Below are positions 43,220 to 51,443 of a stretch of 64,000 nucleotides of DNA, piece after piece. Made by a program: the position numbers and the translations under genes. The notes beneath the pieces are model-generated. The model searched no databases. It saw nothing but the letters and a program-made list of their open reading frames with translations, and was not told the DNA's origin. Source of the stretch: Bdellovibrio sp. 28-41-41 (GTDB lineage: Bacteria > Bdellovibrionota > Bdellovibrionia > Bdellovibrionales > Bdellovibrionaceae); assembly GCA_002256935.1 (NCBI GenBank), contig NCGL01000003.1, positions 31,358 to 95,357 on the forward strand, written 5' to 3'. How positions within the stretch are numbered: position 1 is the first letter of the stretch; every line of letters starts with the position of its first letter.

Positions 43220-44524
43220 TTATAAATTTCCCTCGGAGAGATCAGTCATTTTTTGCCAGTAGGATGATATATCCAATTTAACTTCCAACGATTTCAAAAT
43301 GGAATACACACCGGCTAGTTTGCGATGAAGAAACATCAATTTGTACGGTGGGGCGCTGTAAACCAGCTCATCGGACAATGATTTGGCCGCATTTTGTGAG
43401 TCCACCGCATGATTCTTGTCCGAAAAATCAAAACTCGTCGCACCCGAAATTTTTGTGAAAAACGGTTTGATAGCCGTCGACAACATCACTTCTAAAGCCT
43501 TAAAGGCGGCTGGTGATTCTCTGCGATCTATCAATCCAAACTCGATGGCATGTTCCTTCAATGCCGCCGATTTCTTTTCGGCTGCAAGATTCAAAAGCAG
43601 AATATAATTTTTTATAAATTCCGGTTCATACCGTCGTGTCGCACCAAAATCTAGCAGCACTAACGTTAATTGAGAATCTTTAGTATCGACTAAAAAATTC
43701 CCCCAATTTGGATCTGTTTGCACAAGTCCCCATTGAAAAAATTCGTGAAAATATAAATCTAAAACAGCACACGCAAGCTCTTGTCGCTGGTCCGCGTTTG
43801 GCTTAGTCGAAACCCATGTTCGAAGACTGCTGCCCGATTCAAGACCCATGGTTAAAACATGTTGCGTGGACATTTCATCAATAATTTTGGGCACCCGATA
43901 GCGATAAGGTCCTGTAGCGTTTAATTTTTCAATATGTTCTTTATACAGACGCTGAAAGCCCGCTTCGGCGATATAATCGACTTCTTGATTTAGAATCGTA
44001 CGAAACTCTTGAAACAAAGGGTCCAAATTCATTTTTCTACCCGTTAGTTGACAAAATGAAACGGCCACCGTCTTTAAAATTTTTAGATCAGAATCGATGG
44101 AATCGGCCACCCCAGGGTATTGCACTTTTAGGACAACGTCTTGATTATCATATTTTGCTTTATGTACCTGAGCAATGCTGGCCACACCGATCGGCCCCAG
44201 CGACATATTTTTAAGCTTTGCTTTCTGCTGAGGCGAGAGTTCTTTGGTCAATACGGCATCGATCTCGGCGAACGGGTGTGAGACCGCGGCGTTTTGCAAT
44301 TGACTTAATATCTCGATCGCCTCGGGCGGAAAATAGTTATCTAAATCCAGACTTAACAGCTGACCCGCTTTCATAGCAGCGCCTTTTAATCCTGATAAAC
44401 TATTAGCTATCAGGACGGCCTGATCAAATCTAGATTTCACATTTCCAGAGCGCAATTCTGTAAGCCCTACCTTCGCTACCAATTTTGCTAATTCCAAAGA
44501 TCTGCTAAATGTTGATGATTTCAT
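43220..44524 (-). CDS. ABC1/UbiB-family atypical kinase
   Basis: 434 aa from the ATG at 44524 (AAGGAG seven bases before; overlaps the preceding stop by ATGA). Family motifs: the KxGQ loop MKAGQLLSLDLDNYFPPEA, Lys in DVVLKVQYPGV, catalytic loop VQTDPNWGNFL and the metal Asp in VLLDFGATRRY. UbiB-like proteins support quinone metabolism or extraction of lipophilic compounds. This one looks intact although both genes downstream of it are broken. Confidence 0.88.
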   Translation of the reverse strand: MKSSTFSRSLELAKLVAKVGLTELRSGNVKSRFDQAVLIANSLSGLKGAAMKAGQLLSLDLDNYFPPEAIEILSQLQNAAVSHPFAEIDAVLTKELSPQQKAKLKNMSLGPIGVASIAQVHKAKYDNQDVVLKVQYPGVADSIDSDLKILKTVAVSFCQLTGRKMNLDPLFQEFRTILNQEVDYIAEAGFQRLYKEHIEKLNATGPYRYRVPKIIDEMSTQHVLTMGLESGSSLRTWVSTKPNADQRQELACAVLDLYFHEFFQWGLVQTDPNWGNFLVDTKDSQLTLVLLDFGATRRYEPEFIKNYILLLNLAAEKKSAALKEHAIEFGLIDRRESPAAFKALEVMLSTAIKPFFTKISGATSFDFSDKNHAVDSQNAAKSLSDELVYSAPPYKLMFLHRKLAGVYSILKSLEVKLDISSYWQKMTDLSEGNL

Positions 44525-44952
44525 TTCAGTACTCCTTCGATGCTCAGACGAATAATCCAAACCAAAAAAATTGACCGCATCGTCCATAGAATTGTGCGTG
44601 GCCAGTTATTACGAATCAATTTAGTTTTAGTTGTCTCGACTTCAAAGCGTAGGGTTTCATGTGAAGGCACATTAACTAGCCCCGTTAATCCCCACAATGC
44701 TAATACCGAAACAAAGTTTCCAATAAATAAAGACGACTGATAGTGAATGGCTAACCAAATACCCGAAATCAGTTCTAAACCCATTAACGGAGCTACAACC
44801 CATGTAATTCGCTCCATATGAAATTTATGAAAAGTTTGAAACTCGGTTTGACTCACTAATCTAAAATTGGGGTAAACCAAAACCTGCACTAACCATATAG
44901 CCCCCGCCATAAACCAACACGAAAACGCATGAGTAATTAAAACAAGATCCAT
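44521..44952 (-). CDS. Integral membrane protein, unknown function
   Basis: 143 aa from the ATG at 44952 (GGAG six bases before). Four hydrophobic helices: about 6-28, 50-70, 75-97 and 118-138. Sequence such as LVLITHAFSCWFMAGAIWLV and NFVSVLALWGLTGLVNVPSH is consistent in the membrane but I cannot name a family. First gene of the operon with the ABC1 kinase. It is divergent from the DCC-family gene across the 38-bp palindrome. Confidence 0.65.
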   Translation of the reverse strand: MDLVLITHAFSCWFMAGAIWLVQVLVYPNFRLVSQTEFQTFHKFHMERITWVVAPLMGLELISGIWLAIHYQSSLFIGNFVSVLALWGLTGLVNVPSHETLRFEVETTKTKLIRNNWPRTILWTMRSIFLVWIIRLSIEGVLK

Positions 44953-45043
44953 ATCTAACTCCACGCCATTAAAGGCCGACCTAAAATGATACACCTTTGT
45001 CTTTGAGAGGCTGGTTTTAACACTTTTGAAGTTTTGTCTTTAC

Positions 45044-45081
45044 TTTCCATATTGTTCATACTAGCATGAACAATATGGAAA
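45044..45081. promoter_or_regulatory. 38-bp palindromic operator, copy 1
   Basis: TTTCCATATTGTTCAT (45044-45059), spacer ACTAGC, then the exact reverse complement (45066-45081). The right arm begins with the ATG of the DCC-family gene. The spacer and most of the arms are shared with copy 2 at 46251-46288. Likely the site of the GbsR-type regulator, covering the start codon. Confidence 0.75.
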
Positions 45082-45476
45082 CAGAACAAAAATTAAAAGT
45101 TTATTATGATGGGCTTTGTGTCTTATGTAGTAAAGAGATGGATCACTATAAACGCCAGAAAGGCGCTGAATTGATCTCCTTCTTAGATATATGCGCCAAG
45201 GACTTTGACGCCGCTAAAGAAGGGGTAGACCCAATACAGGTTCATAAAATTATGCACGTCCGTCGTACAGATGGTGGGCTTGCGACCCGCGTGGATGCGT
45301 TCATAGAAATATGGAATGTCCTGCCAAAATACAATCGGGCGGCCAAGATTGCGAAGAATCCCTTTGTACGCAAAGGGCTAGATTTCGGTTATTCAATGTT
45401 TGCTAAAGTCAGACCATTTCTTCCTAGAAACAAAGCGGCCGACGATTGCAAAAATAGTCCATACTGCATACGCTAA
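45066..45476 (+). CDS. DCC-family (DUF393) thiol-disulfide oxidoreductase-like protein
   Basis: 136 aa. The N-terminal KVYYDGLCVLCSKEMDHYKR carries the family's DGxCxxC motif, followed by LISFLDICAKDF. DUF393 proteins are predicted thioredoxin-like redox proteins. The start codon lies inside a palindromic operator, and a second ATG three codons later is possible. It is separated from the ABC1/membrane-protein operon by the palindrome and is probably co-regulated with it. Confidence 0.85.
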   Translation: MNNMETEQKLKVYYDGLCVLCSKEMDHYKRQKGAELISFLDICAKDFDAAKEGVDPIQVHKIMHVRRTDGGLATRVDAFIEIWNVLPKYNRAAKIAKNPFVRKGLDFGYSMFAKVRPFLPRNKAADDCKNSPYCIR

Positions 45477-45553
45477 TGCTTCAAAAATCAGTTTCTCTCA
45501 AGTTCAAGTGAACGGTCGTCTAATCGTAGATTAAGATTCAGCTCGTAAAGTCG

Positions 45554-45751
45554 TTATGAAAACCGAAATGCAGCACACCTTGCACATCTTTGACTCACCG
45601 AGGACTTCTCCTGTCTAAATCTCTTTTCCCAGTAGATATAAGTTTTACAGCCTTTGCGAACATCACATATTAGCATTTTGGGACTTTCAAAACTGGCTCG
45701 AGTTTTAGATGTTTTAGCTCGTCGCTTGTCTGAATCGTTACTCCTATTCAC
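45554..45751 (-). pseudogene. Possible degenerate DUF2256-like zinc-ribbon gene
   Basis: 65 codons starting at a GTG that overlaps the GbsR-type gene's stop (GTGA). The C-terminal part (LICDVRKGCKTYIYWEKRFR, then SSVSQRCARC) resembles the DUF2256 pattern 'CxxCxRPFxWRKKWxxxWdxVxYCSerCr', but the spacing between the Cys residues is wrong. DUF2256 belongs to the same gene neighbourhood as DUF2805, which makes a decayed copy plausible. Could also be chance. Confidence 0.35.
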
Positions 45752-46266
45752 TTTTCTAGTTCAAATGGCAAATTTAGAATATCTTTTTGAGACGAAATAA
45801 TCTCGAGCATTAAATTAGCCGCTAAAATCATTTCACCTAACGACTTCAATCTCGAATCATCAATGGCATCTGATTCATTTTCGGATTCACTTAATACCGA
45901 AAAATCATTGGTTACCTGTTTAAGAATTTTGGCTTCTCGAGTTTTTAGTACGGCCAGAATCACTTCATTTATATTTTCGGACGCTTGATACACTTTAGTC
46001 TTTTCATTTGGCGCCGGAGCTTCGAATATTAACTTATATTGGCACAGTTCATCCAAGGCGGGGCTTATGAGAGCTTTGGACAGACCTAAGCGCGAGGTCA
46101 ATTCGGTGCAACTGAGAGGCATCTTAGATAGATAAAGTTGCGCCCAAATAGCACCGTGAATTCGCCTAAAGCCCCAATATCTAATGAAATCACCAATGGA
46201 AAGAGACAGCTTTTGCAAGTTTTTAATAGACTTCTCGGTTTGTCTTTTAGTTTTCATATCGTTCAT
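45748..46266 (-). CDS. GbsR/MarR-type winged-helix regulator
   Basis: 172 aa. The HTH region is HGAIWAQLYLSKMPLSCTEL, then LGLSKALISPALDEL, with a winged strand before TKVYQASENINEVI, as in GbsR-like MarR relatives. The C-terminal half is helical and probably dimerises. The ATG at 46266 is the first base of one arm of a 38-bp palindrome, so autoregulation is likely. The same palindrome precedes the DCC-family gene, its probable target. Confidence 0.8.
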   Translation of the reverse strand: MNDMKTKRQTEKSIKNLQKLSLSIGDFIRYWGFRRIHGAIWAQLYLSKMPLSCTELTSRLGLSKALISPALDELCQYKLIFEAPAPNEKTKVYQASENINEVILAVLKTREAKILKQVTNDFSVLSESENESDAIDDSRLKSLGEMILAANLMLEIISSQKDILNLPFELEK

Positions 46267-46288
46267 ACTAGCATGAACGATATGAAAA
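46251..46288. promoter_or_regulatory. 38-bp palindromic operator, copy 2
   Basis: TTTTCATATCGTTCAT (46251-46266), spacer ACTAGC, exact reverse complement (46273-46288). It covers the start of the GbsR-type gene. The spacer is identical to copy 1, and each arm differs from copy 1 at three positions. Confidence 0.75.
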
Positions 46289-46300
46289 GCCAGTGATTTA

Positions 46301-46486
46301 TCAAGGGGAGCTTTTGAATGCCTTCATCAACTCTAATCTTCGCTGGCCGATCTCCATAGTCCTAACGATTACATTAGAAAGCTCATGAGGTAAAAACGGT
46401 TTCGCAAGAAAATCGATAGCACCTAACCTTAGAGCATTTTCAAAAAGTTCTAACGTCGCCACACTTTTTAAACTCCACAAATAAAT
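46301..46486 (-). pseudogene. C-terminal remnant of a response regulator
   Basis: An open frame without start contains FENALRLGAIDFLAKPFLPH and the helix ELSNVIVRTMEIGQRRLELM, the beta5/alpha5 end of a receiver with the conserved Lys-Pro. It is closely similar to the end of the response regulator at 47220-47702 (LRLGACDVIEKPFSPQDLL). The phospho-acceptor half is absent. It follows CheD on the same strand. Confidence 0.7.
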
Positions 46487-46950
46487 TATTTTCGCTCCGA
46501 TTTCATACTTACATCGAGCGTAACCACGCCGGGCCTTGGATTGTTGCTTAAGTAGGCAACCTGCAATCGCCCGGTTAGAACATTGAAAATAATTTCACGA
46601 TCGGAACTACCACCTGTGTCTTCGGTGACAATCGGTATTTGCAGACGTCCTAAAATTTTCTTTGCAGTTTCTACATTGGCTCGGCCGGCACCGGTATCAA
46701 GCGTATTCGATCCACCAACAATCTTGGCCTTAAGTTGTTTTGATAGTACCCCTAAATGTTTGCACAAATCACCTATCAATTTATGAATTAAAGGCTCACC
46801 ATTCTTAGAATAATGTAGAACGCCACCACCGCGTCCGTCCTCAGTAAACAGGCATACACAAATACTTGAATCCAGTTCCGCACTAACGAGAACTGGTTTC
46901 AAAGTCGAAACTATTTCAGTTGGTTTAATGTTTACTCGTTCAGAAATCAT
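46486..46950 (-). CDS. CheD-like protein lacking the catalytic cysteine
   Basis: 154 aa, normal CheD length. Family blocks are clear: LCKHLGVLSKQLKAKIVGGS, GRANVETAKKILGRLQIPIV and TEDTGGSSDREIIFNVLTG. CheD deamidates or demethylates chemoreceptor glutamines with a Cys-His pair, Cys in 'GSCV' and His 17 residues later. Here the motif reads DSSI with Ser at the Cys position, while the His (GGVLHYS) is retained at exactly +17. It lies between CheW and response-regulator remnants, so the protein is probably inactive or reduced to binding CheC-like partners. Confidence 0.75.
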   Translation of the reverse strand: MISERVNIKPTEIVSTLKPVLVSAELDSSICVCLFTEDGRGGGVLHYSKNGEPLIHKLIGDLCKHLGVLSKQLKAKIVGGSNTLDTGAGRANVETAKKILGRLQIPIVTEDTGGSSDREIIFNVLTGRLQVAYLSNNPRPGVVTLDVSMKSERK

Positions 46951-46961
46951 ATAGTTATCAC

Positions 46962-47215
46962 CTATCCAGCTACCTTATTCTGCTGACGTAACAATTTCAT
47001 ATCTTGGGTGTTTAGCGCTTTTTCCAAATCAAGTAACAGTGTTAAATAGTCTTTCTCGCGAGCCACGCCCTAACATTCTGATGGGAAATCTTAAGCTTTG
47101 AACACAAATCAATACCTGAAATCACATGTTCCCTAAGATTCATAATCCCCTTAAAATAGGCAGGAGCCTGAGGAGTATTTGTCGTTTCCGTATTTGCGAT
47201 TACTTCCTTCTTTCA
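46962..47215 (-). pseudogene. Internally deleted, frameshifted CheW
   Basis: Upstream part: NTPQAPAYFKGIMNLREHVI and GIDLCSKLKI, matching the CheW core 'aP.ffkGviNLRG.viPVidLr.kl'. A stop follows ARKTI. The CheW end, LLLDLEKALNTQDMKLLRQQ, appears in another frame and stops at 46962-46964. The N-terminal strand and the middle are missing. It lies between a response regulator gene and CheD. Confidence 0.7.
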
Positions 47216-47219
47216 AAAA

Positions 47220-47702
47220 CTATTTTTTTCCATTTATAACTTGCAACAGACCAATCATACGTTTTTGCCCACCGATCGATTGTTCGGCGTCTGATTTCGT
47301 AAAAATGGTTTCATAAAGCTGATAGCGACGTTTTTCTAGTTCAAACGCTCGCTCAATTGTTTGCAAAAGATCTTGCGGACTAAATGGTTTTTCAATAACA
47401 TCGCAGGCGCCAAGTCTCAGCGCAGATAGCAAAACCGGTGCAGAGGCGTTGCCAGTGACAAATATAATAGGATCAATTTTACCAAGGGATCTTACATACT
47501 TTACAAAATCGGGCCCCGGCAACTCTGGCATTTGTACGTCAGTAAGAATCATCGAAAACGAGCGTTCTGATATTATTTCTTTTGCTCTTACTGGCGATGA
47601 ACAATAGATCACCTCTTGATAAACCGGCGAAAGTATATCTAACATAATTTCACCTATATCGTTTTCATCATCTAATATAAGAATGCTCTTTTGACGTTTC
47701 AT
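47220..47702 (-). CDS. CheY-like response regulator
   Basis: 160 aa from the ATG at 47702 (AAAGGA seven bases before). Receiver motifs: ILILDDENDIGE, phospho-Asp in MILTDVQMPELPG, Thr in IIFVTGNA and Lys in VIEKPFSP. A helical tail of about 30 residues follows. It heads a decayed chemotaxis-like gene group; its kinase is not in the window. Confidence 0.88.
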   Translation of the reverse strand: MKRQKSILILDDENDIGEIMLDILSPVYQEVIYCSSPVRAKEIISERSFSMILTDVQMPELPGPDFVKYVRSLGKIDPIIFVTGNASAPVLLSALRLGACDVIEKPFSPQDLLQTIERAFELEKRRYQLYETIFTKSDAEQSIGGQKRMIGLLQVINGKK

Positions 47703-47897
47703 TTTTGAATCCTTTCCGTTATTGGCTTTGAGTAACTTGAACGTGATCGTTTTAACATAAAATTCCACACCATCCACGCCGGTAACTAGTGGGTTATCAG
47801 CAAAGCGCTCATCAGTCTTGATATTTTGGATATAAAAAATATCATCTTCTTACATATTATCGGCGTTCCCAATCATTTACTAAAATCCAGAAAACCA

Positions 47898-47923
47898 AAA
47901 ATATTGAATCTATTCAATATTTT
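47898..47923. promoter_or_regulatory. AT-rich 26-bp palindrome
   Basis: AAAATATTGAAT (47898-47909), CT, then ATTCAATATTTT (47912-47923), perfect 12-base arms. It is upstream of the response-regulator gene and may be an operator. The rest of the 300-base gap holds no gene. Confidence 0.4.
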
Positions 47924-48005
47924 GTGAGGTCAAGAAATCTTAATGTTGACTAAGTCACTTGCCAACATGAGGATCGTTAAAAGCTGACTGTTATGCCTAA
48001 AATTC

Positions 48006-48190
48006 CTAATATAAGTTATCATTGTCTTCAACGATTTCTATTCTTGGCAATACGGCCATTTTGGGATCTAGCTGGTATCTTAAATACCCGGCAATGCCAC
48101 CGGCCGATTTCTTATGAGATAAGTAATCAATATTTAATCCCAGCGACAAATTATCATTTGGTTTATATTTGGAAAATCCCCGATGAAAGA
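48006..48190 (-). pseudogene. 3' remnant of an outer-membrane beta-barrel (porin) gene
   Basis: An open frame without start reads FSKYKPNDNLSLGLNIDYLS, then a GIAGYLRYQLDPKMAVLPRI block and a VEDND segment, ending at TAG. Alternating aromatic/polar strands with 'Y.p.d.lslg.n.dy' and 'gyl.Yql.p...l.pRiE' are typical of the last strands of BBP2/porin-type barrels. It starts right after the RluA gene and may have lost its 5' part when the chemotaxis genes decayed. Confidence 0.5.
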
Positions 48191-48201
48191 CTCAAAGGGT
48201 T

Positions 48202-49056
48202 TTATTGAATAACGTCTTCGGGGAGTTGAAACTTCATCGACTTACCGTCAAATGAAAACTCGATCTGATGGGATTTAAGCGCGATGGCGTTTGCGCGGTA
48301 GGCATTTTTAGCACCATAGAGTCTATCACCGACTATGGGTGCATTTAGAAAAGCCATCTGGGCACGGATCTGATGAGTTCGACCCGTAATCAGATTGATC
48401 TTCACCCACTTCGTCCCTGGCGACATTTCTTTTTGTTCCAGGATTTCTAATTTACAAATCTCCCAGCCCTCATTGTAACCAGCCGATAGTTTTTTGGGCG
48501 TTCCAGGTGCTGGGTCCATGTAATGTGTCAAACTTTTAGGAAGCGTATCCGCAGTTTCAACAAGAGCACTGTATTTTTTCTGAACGTGTCGCTCGAGCAT
48601 TTGAATATTAAAATTTTTCACAAATGACTTCTGTTTTCCATAGACGATCAATCCCGATGTCAGCGTATCCAAGCGATGAGTTACAAGTAGCGGGACCTTC
48701 AACGCTAAGCTGGTTTGTGTCAGTGCATCTTCTATTGCATTGTCCACCGAGGGATGACTAGGAATACCGGAGGGTTTATTTAAAACAAGAAACGACTCAT
48801 TCTGAAAAACAACTAACGATTTCCAATCATAATCGCATGGGTAGCGTCTTGGTTTCGTGTGGACACGAAATACACTGTTTGGTTCCAGAATCCATTTATC
48901 TTTAGTTTGTCGATAGTTGTTGACGTAGATAGCACCAAGCCAAATCAGCTCTTTAAACCCTTCGTAATTTACACCAAGAACATCGTGAATCACTTCGCTT
49001 AGCAAAACGGGCTCTGTATTATTAAAGTGTTCAACACCAACCGCAGAGTTTACCAT
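48202..49056 (-). CDS. RluA-family pseudouridine synthase
   Basis: 284 aa from the ATG at 49056. The active-site Asp is in VTHRLDTLTSGLIVYGK. Further family blocks are FLVLNKPSGIPSHPSVDNAI, INLITGRTHQIRAQM and IVGDRLYG. The N-terminal 85 residues carry a divergent S4-like region. Modifies uridines in rRNA or tRNA; target unknown. The start lies 8 bases after the stop of the LysR gene. Confidence 0.88.
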   Translation of the reverse strand: MVNSAVGVEHFNNTEPVLLSEVIHDVLGVNYEGFKELIWLGAIYVNNYRQTKDKWILEPNSVFRVHTKPRRYPCDYDWKSLVVFQNESFLVLNKPSGIPSHPSVDNAIEDALTQTSLALKVPLLVTHRLDTLTSGLIVYGKQKSFVKNFNIQMLERHVQKKYSALVETADTLPKSLTHYMDPAPGTPKKLSAGYNEGWEICKLEILEQKEMSPGTKWVKINLITGRTHQIRAQMAFLNAPIVGDRLYGAKNAYRANAIALKSHQIEFSFDGKSMKFQLPEDVIQ

Positions 49057-49063
49057 ATTACGT

Positions 49064-49942
49064 CTACCCCAAAACCTTACGCACATTTTTAGTTAGGCAA
49101 TCAACCACCATTTGCTCCAAACGCGTGTAGTATGGCTGCTCGTACTGATATAACCAAATCGGTGTCTTTAACGACGTATAGCCCTTAGCAATTTTTATGG
49201 TGTCTTGATATTTAGAATTGGATTCTATTAAATGCTTGGGAACAATAGCGCTGCCCCAACCTAGAGATACACCTTCTAGAATTCCGTAAATATCATCAAC
49301 ATAACATCGCTTGAACGATCTTGATTTCTGGCCATTCAGTCGCATGAAGTCTTCTGTCGTAGAATCTTGCGGATCATGATCCAGAAATATATTCTCGCGC
49401 TCTTTATTCAATTTTGAGCGAACCAGCACATTTTCTTCTTCGCCCAGCTTGTAACCTTTAAGATCTTCTTTTTTCCACTCGGCACTGGTCACCACGAAAT
49501 CAGTTTGTCCTTGGCGTAGTCGATTTTCTAGATCACGCATTTCGCTAATTGAGGCATCAACCAGTACATCTCCTTGTCCCGTTATGATTTCGTCTAGGGC
49601 CGGAAATAGCACCGAATGCATCAAACTCGATAGTGATGCGATTCGAATTCGTCCCGATAATTTTGCAGACGACTCTTGAACACCCATTCCGGCGCGAGTT
49701 TGAAATTCTTCTTCCAGAGCCTGCTTCTTTTGAATGTATCTAAGTAATTCTTGCCCAGTTTCTGTTAATATAATTCCATTTGAATCCCGAATGACAAGCG
49801 TAGTCCCCACGGCTTCCTCTAAATTGATAATCCTTTGTGACAGTGCGGACTGAGTAATATGGATAGATTCCGCGGCTTTTGAAAAATTTCCTGACTTTGA
49901 TAATGCCCAAAACGCATCTAATTGGATCGACGATAAACTCAT
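49064..49942 (-). CDS. LysR-type transcriptional regulator
   Basis: 292 aa, full length. The N-terminal HTH LDAFWALSKSGNFSKAAESI and HITQSALSQRIINLEEAVGT are typical, with a substrate-binding domain from about residue 90. The 'SALSQRI' block and overall pattern recall ArgP (IciA), but the ligand is unknown. Upstream, 49943-50203 is AT-rich with no gene beyond a 26-codon ORF. Confidence 0.9.
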   Translation of the reverse strand: MSLSSIQLDAFWALSKSGNFSKAAESIHITQSALSQRIINLEEAVGTTLVIRDSNGIILTETGQELLRYIQKKQALEEEFQTRAGMGVQESSAKLSGRIRIASLSSLMHSVLFPALDEIITGQGDVLVDASISEMRDLENRLRQGQTDFVVTSAEWKKEDLKGYKLGEEENVLVRSKLNKERENIFLDHDPQDSTTEDFMRLNGQKSRSFKRCYVDDIYGILEGVSLGWGSAIVPKHLIESNSKYQDTIKIAKGYTSLKTPIWLYQYEQPYYTRLEQMVVDCLTKNVRKVLG

Positions 49943-50203
49943 ACTGGCCTCACACTATTAGTTAATTCGATAATATAATAAATTCAATCTATTTTTACAA
50001 TAATCATTTTTACGCTATAAGCCCTGTAAAAACAAAATTATGAATGATCGAATTATTTTATCAGGAACTGCCGTAACTTTATACGCTGGATATTGTTTAT
50101 TAGATTTATTTCGCAATTGAAATTCTTGTGGCATATTTTTTAGTTGAGGGTCCACGACTGCGCGTCTAAAATGGAAATATGCGTCCGACGCTGGACGATG
50201 TGG

Positions 50204-50713
50204 CTATTTTTTCTCTCGTTCTTCAACGGCCGAGAAAAAAACTTGGGTAGGATCGCTACCAACAGTGAGCTTAACAAATCTATCAGCTGCGCCAACCGGC
50301 GCATTCATATCTAGCAGCCCAATTTCTGACTTTGAAGGATCAGGGCTATTCCAAAAAAGTGAAAACACATCAAAGCCATGACGATAGCAGATAAAGGCAT
50401 CTGGATAGTCTCTTTTAAAACTCAGTGATTCGTCATCATCCAGACTAAAACTATCCACATATTCACTAAACGGCTCCCATTTACTGATGGGTGGAATCCA
50501 TTCAGGAAACATCGATAGAAATAATCCGTTGGATTGAATACTTCCATGCTCACTAAAACCACCGTTAGAAATTATAAATAGTTTTTTCAGTAGCATCGGA
50601 ACAGAGATTTTATGTTTGGTCTCAAATTCTGTGAATTCAGATTCAGCAGCCGGGGGATTTCTGTTATCCCAAAAATCTTCGATGGCAGCTAAGGGGTGGT
50701 AAGTGAATTTCAT
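50204..50713 (-). CDS. SMI1/KNR4 (SUKH)-family protein
   Basis: 169 aa. The pattern FETKHKISVPMLLKKLFIIS followed by NGGFSEHGSI, and the later FSLFWNSPDPSKSEIGLLD, fit the SUKH superfamily, often immunity proteins to contact-dependent toxins or housekeeping factors. No toxin gene is nearby, so an immunity role is not supported. Its ATG overlaps the PilZ-protein stop (ATGA). Confidence 0.65.
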   Translation of the reverse strand: MKFTYHPLAAIEDFWDNRNPPAAESEFTEFETKHKISVPMLLKKLFIISNGGFSEHGSIQSNGLFLSMFPEWIPPISKWEPFSEYVDSFSLDDDESLSFKRDYPDAFICYRHGFDVFSLFWNSPDPSKSEIGLLDMNAPVGAADRFVKLTVGSDPTQVFFSAVEEREKK

Positions 50714-51384
50714 GCAGCGTCTAGGCTGGTGAACTGAACACCAATACCGGTGCTAGCCCCCGAGTGAGCTTCGCCACTGCGAACCCAGACGACTTTTCCG
50801 TCCAGCTGCAGGGATTTTTTTGTCGGTGGATGCTCTTGTTTTGGCAAATTTACTTTCAATGTGTGTCCTACTCGCAAATGCATTCCTTTATATTCAATAA
50901 AAGCACCACTGGCTGAATAGTTTTTCATTCGACTTGGAATCAGTAATCCTGTTTCCATCACGACCATTCTGACTGGCTCGTCTGTAATAAATCTTGGGAA
51001 TCGTTGAGTGGCAATCAACGACCTATCCTGTACTAATTGATTAATCATACCGCGAATAACCTGATCACCCAGCGGAACTTGCAACGTAATGACGTTTCCC
51101 ATTTCCGTAACTTGTTTGTAGGCGTGAATTGAAATTTGTTCTGTTAAAATAATAAACTGAGATTTTGGATTCTTATTCGCAAATGGCAAAATCCACCGCA
51201 ATTGCCGCTCGTTCACACAATCACACGAATACAGTACAAAATCGTATTTGTCGGTTTTAAACCCAGATGTGACATCCCGAAGGTACATCTTATTTACTTC
51301 TTTGAACTGGAACATATCCAAGAAGTATTCTGGAAAGGTTGCGCCATTTTCAACTTCGATAATGAGTGCGTTTTTTGTGAGCAT
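50710..51384 (-). CDS. PilZ-domain protein with receiver-like N-terminus
   Basis: 224 aa. The C-terminal half is PilZ: the Q/RxxxR element QRFPRF near 133 and the second motif in NYSASGAFIEYKGMHLRVGH, residues that bind cyclic di-GMP in characterised proteins. The N-terminal 120 residues have the alternating fold of a degenerate receiver (NALIIEVENG, DKYDFVLYSCD, FIILTEQISIH) without the acidic phospho-site. Probably a c-di-GMP effector. Confidence 0.75.
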   Translation of the reverse strand: MLTKNALIIEVENGATFPEYFLDMFQFKEVNKMYLRDVTSGFKTDKYDFVLYSCDCVNERQLRWILPFANKNPKSQFIILTEQISIHAYKQVTEMGNVITLQVPLGDQVIRGMINQLVQDRSLIATQRFPRFITDEPVRMVVMETGLLIPSRMKNYSASGAFIEYKGMHLRVGHTLKVNLPKQEHPPTKKSLQLDGKVVWVRSGEAHSGASTGIGVQFTSLDAA

Positions 51385-51443
51385 GACTAGCCTATCGCCA
51401 CATTATTAAGAACCTTTAGTCGACATTGGCCTAGTCTAGGTAT

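Noticed and set aside
47993..48208. 71-codon plus-strand ORF downstream of the response-regulator region
   Set aside because: The minus strand of the same stretch reads as a porin-like C-terminus, so this is a shadow.
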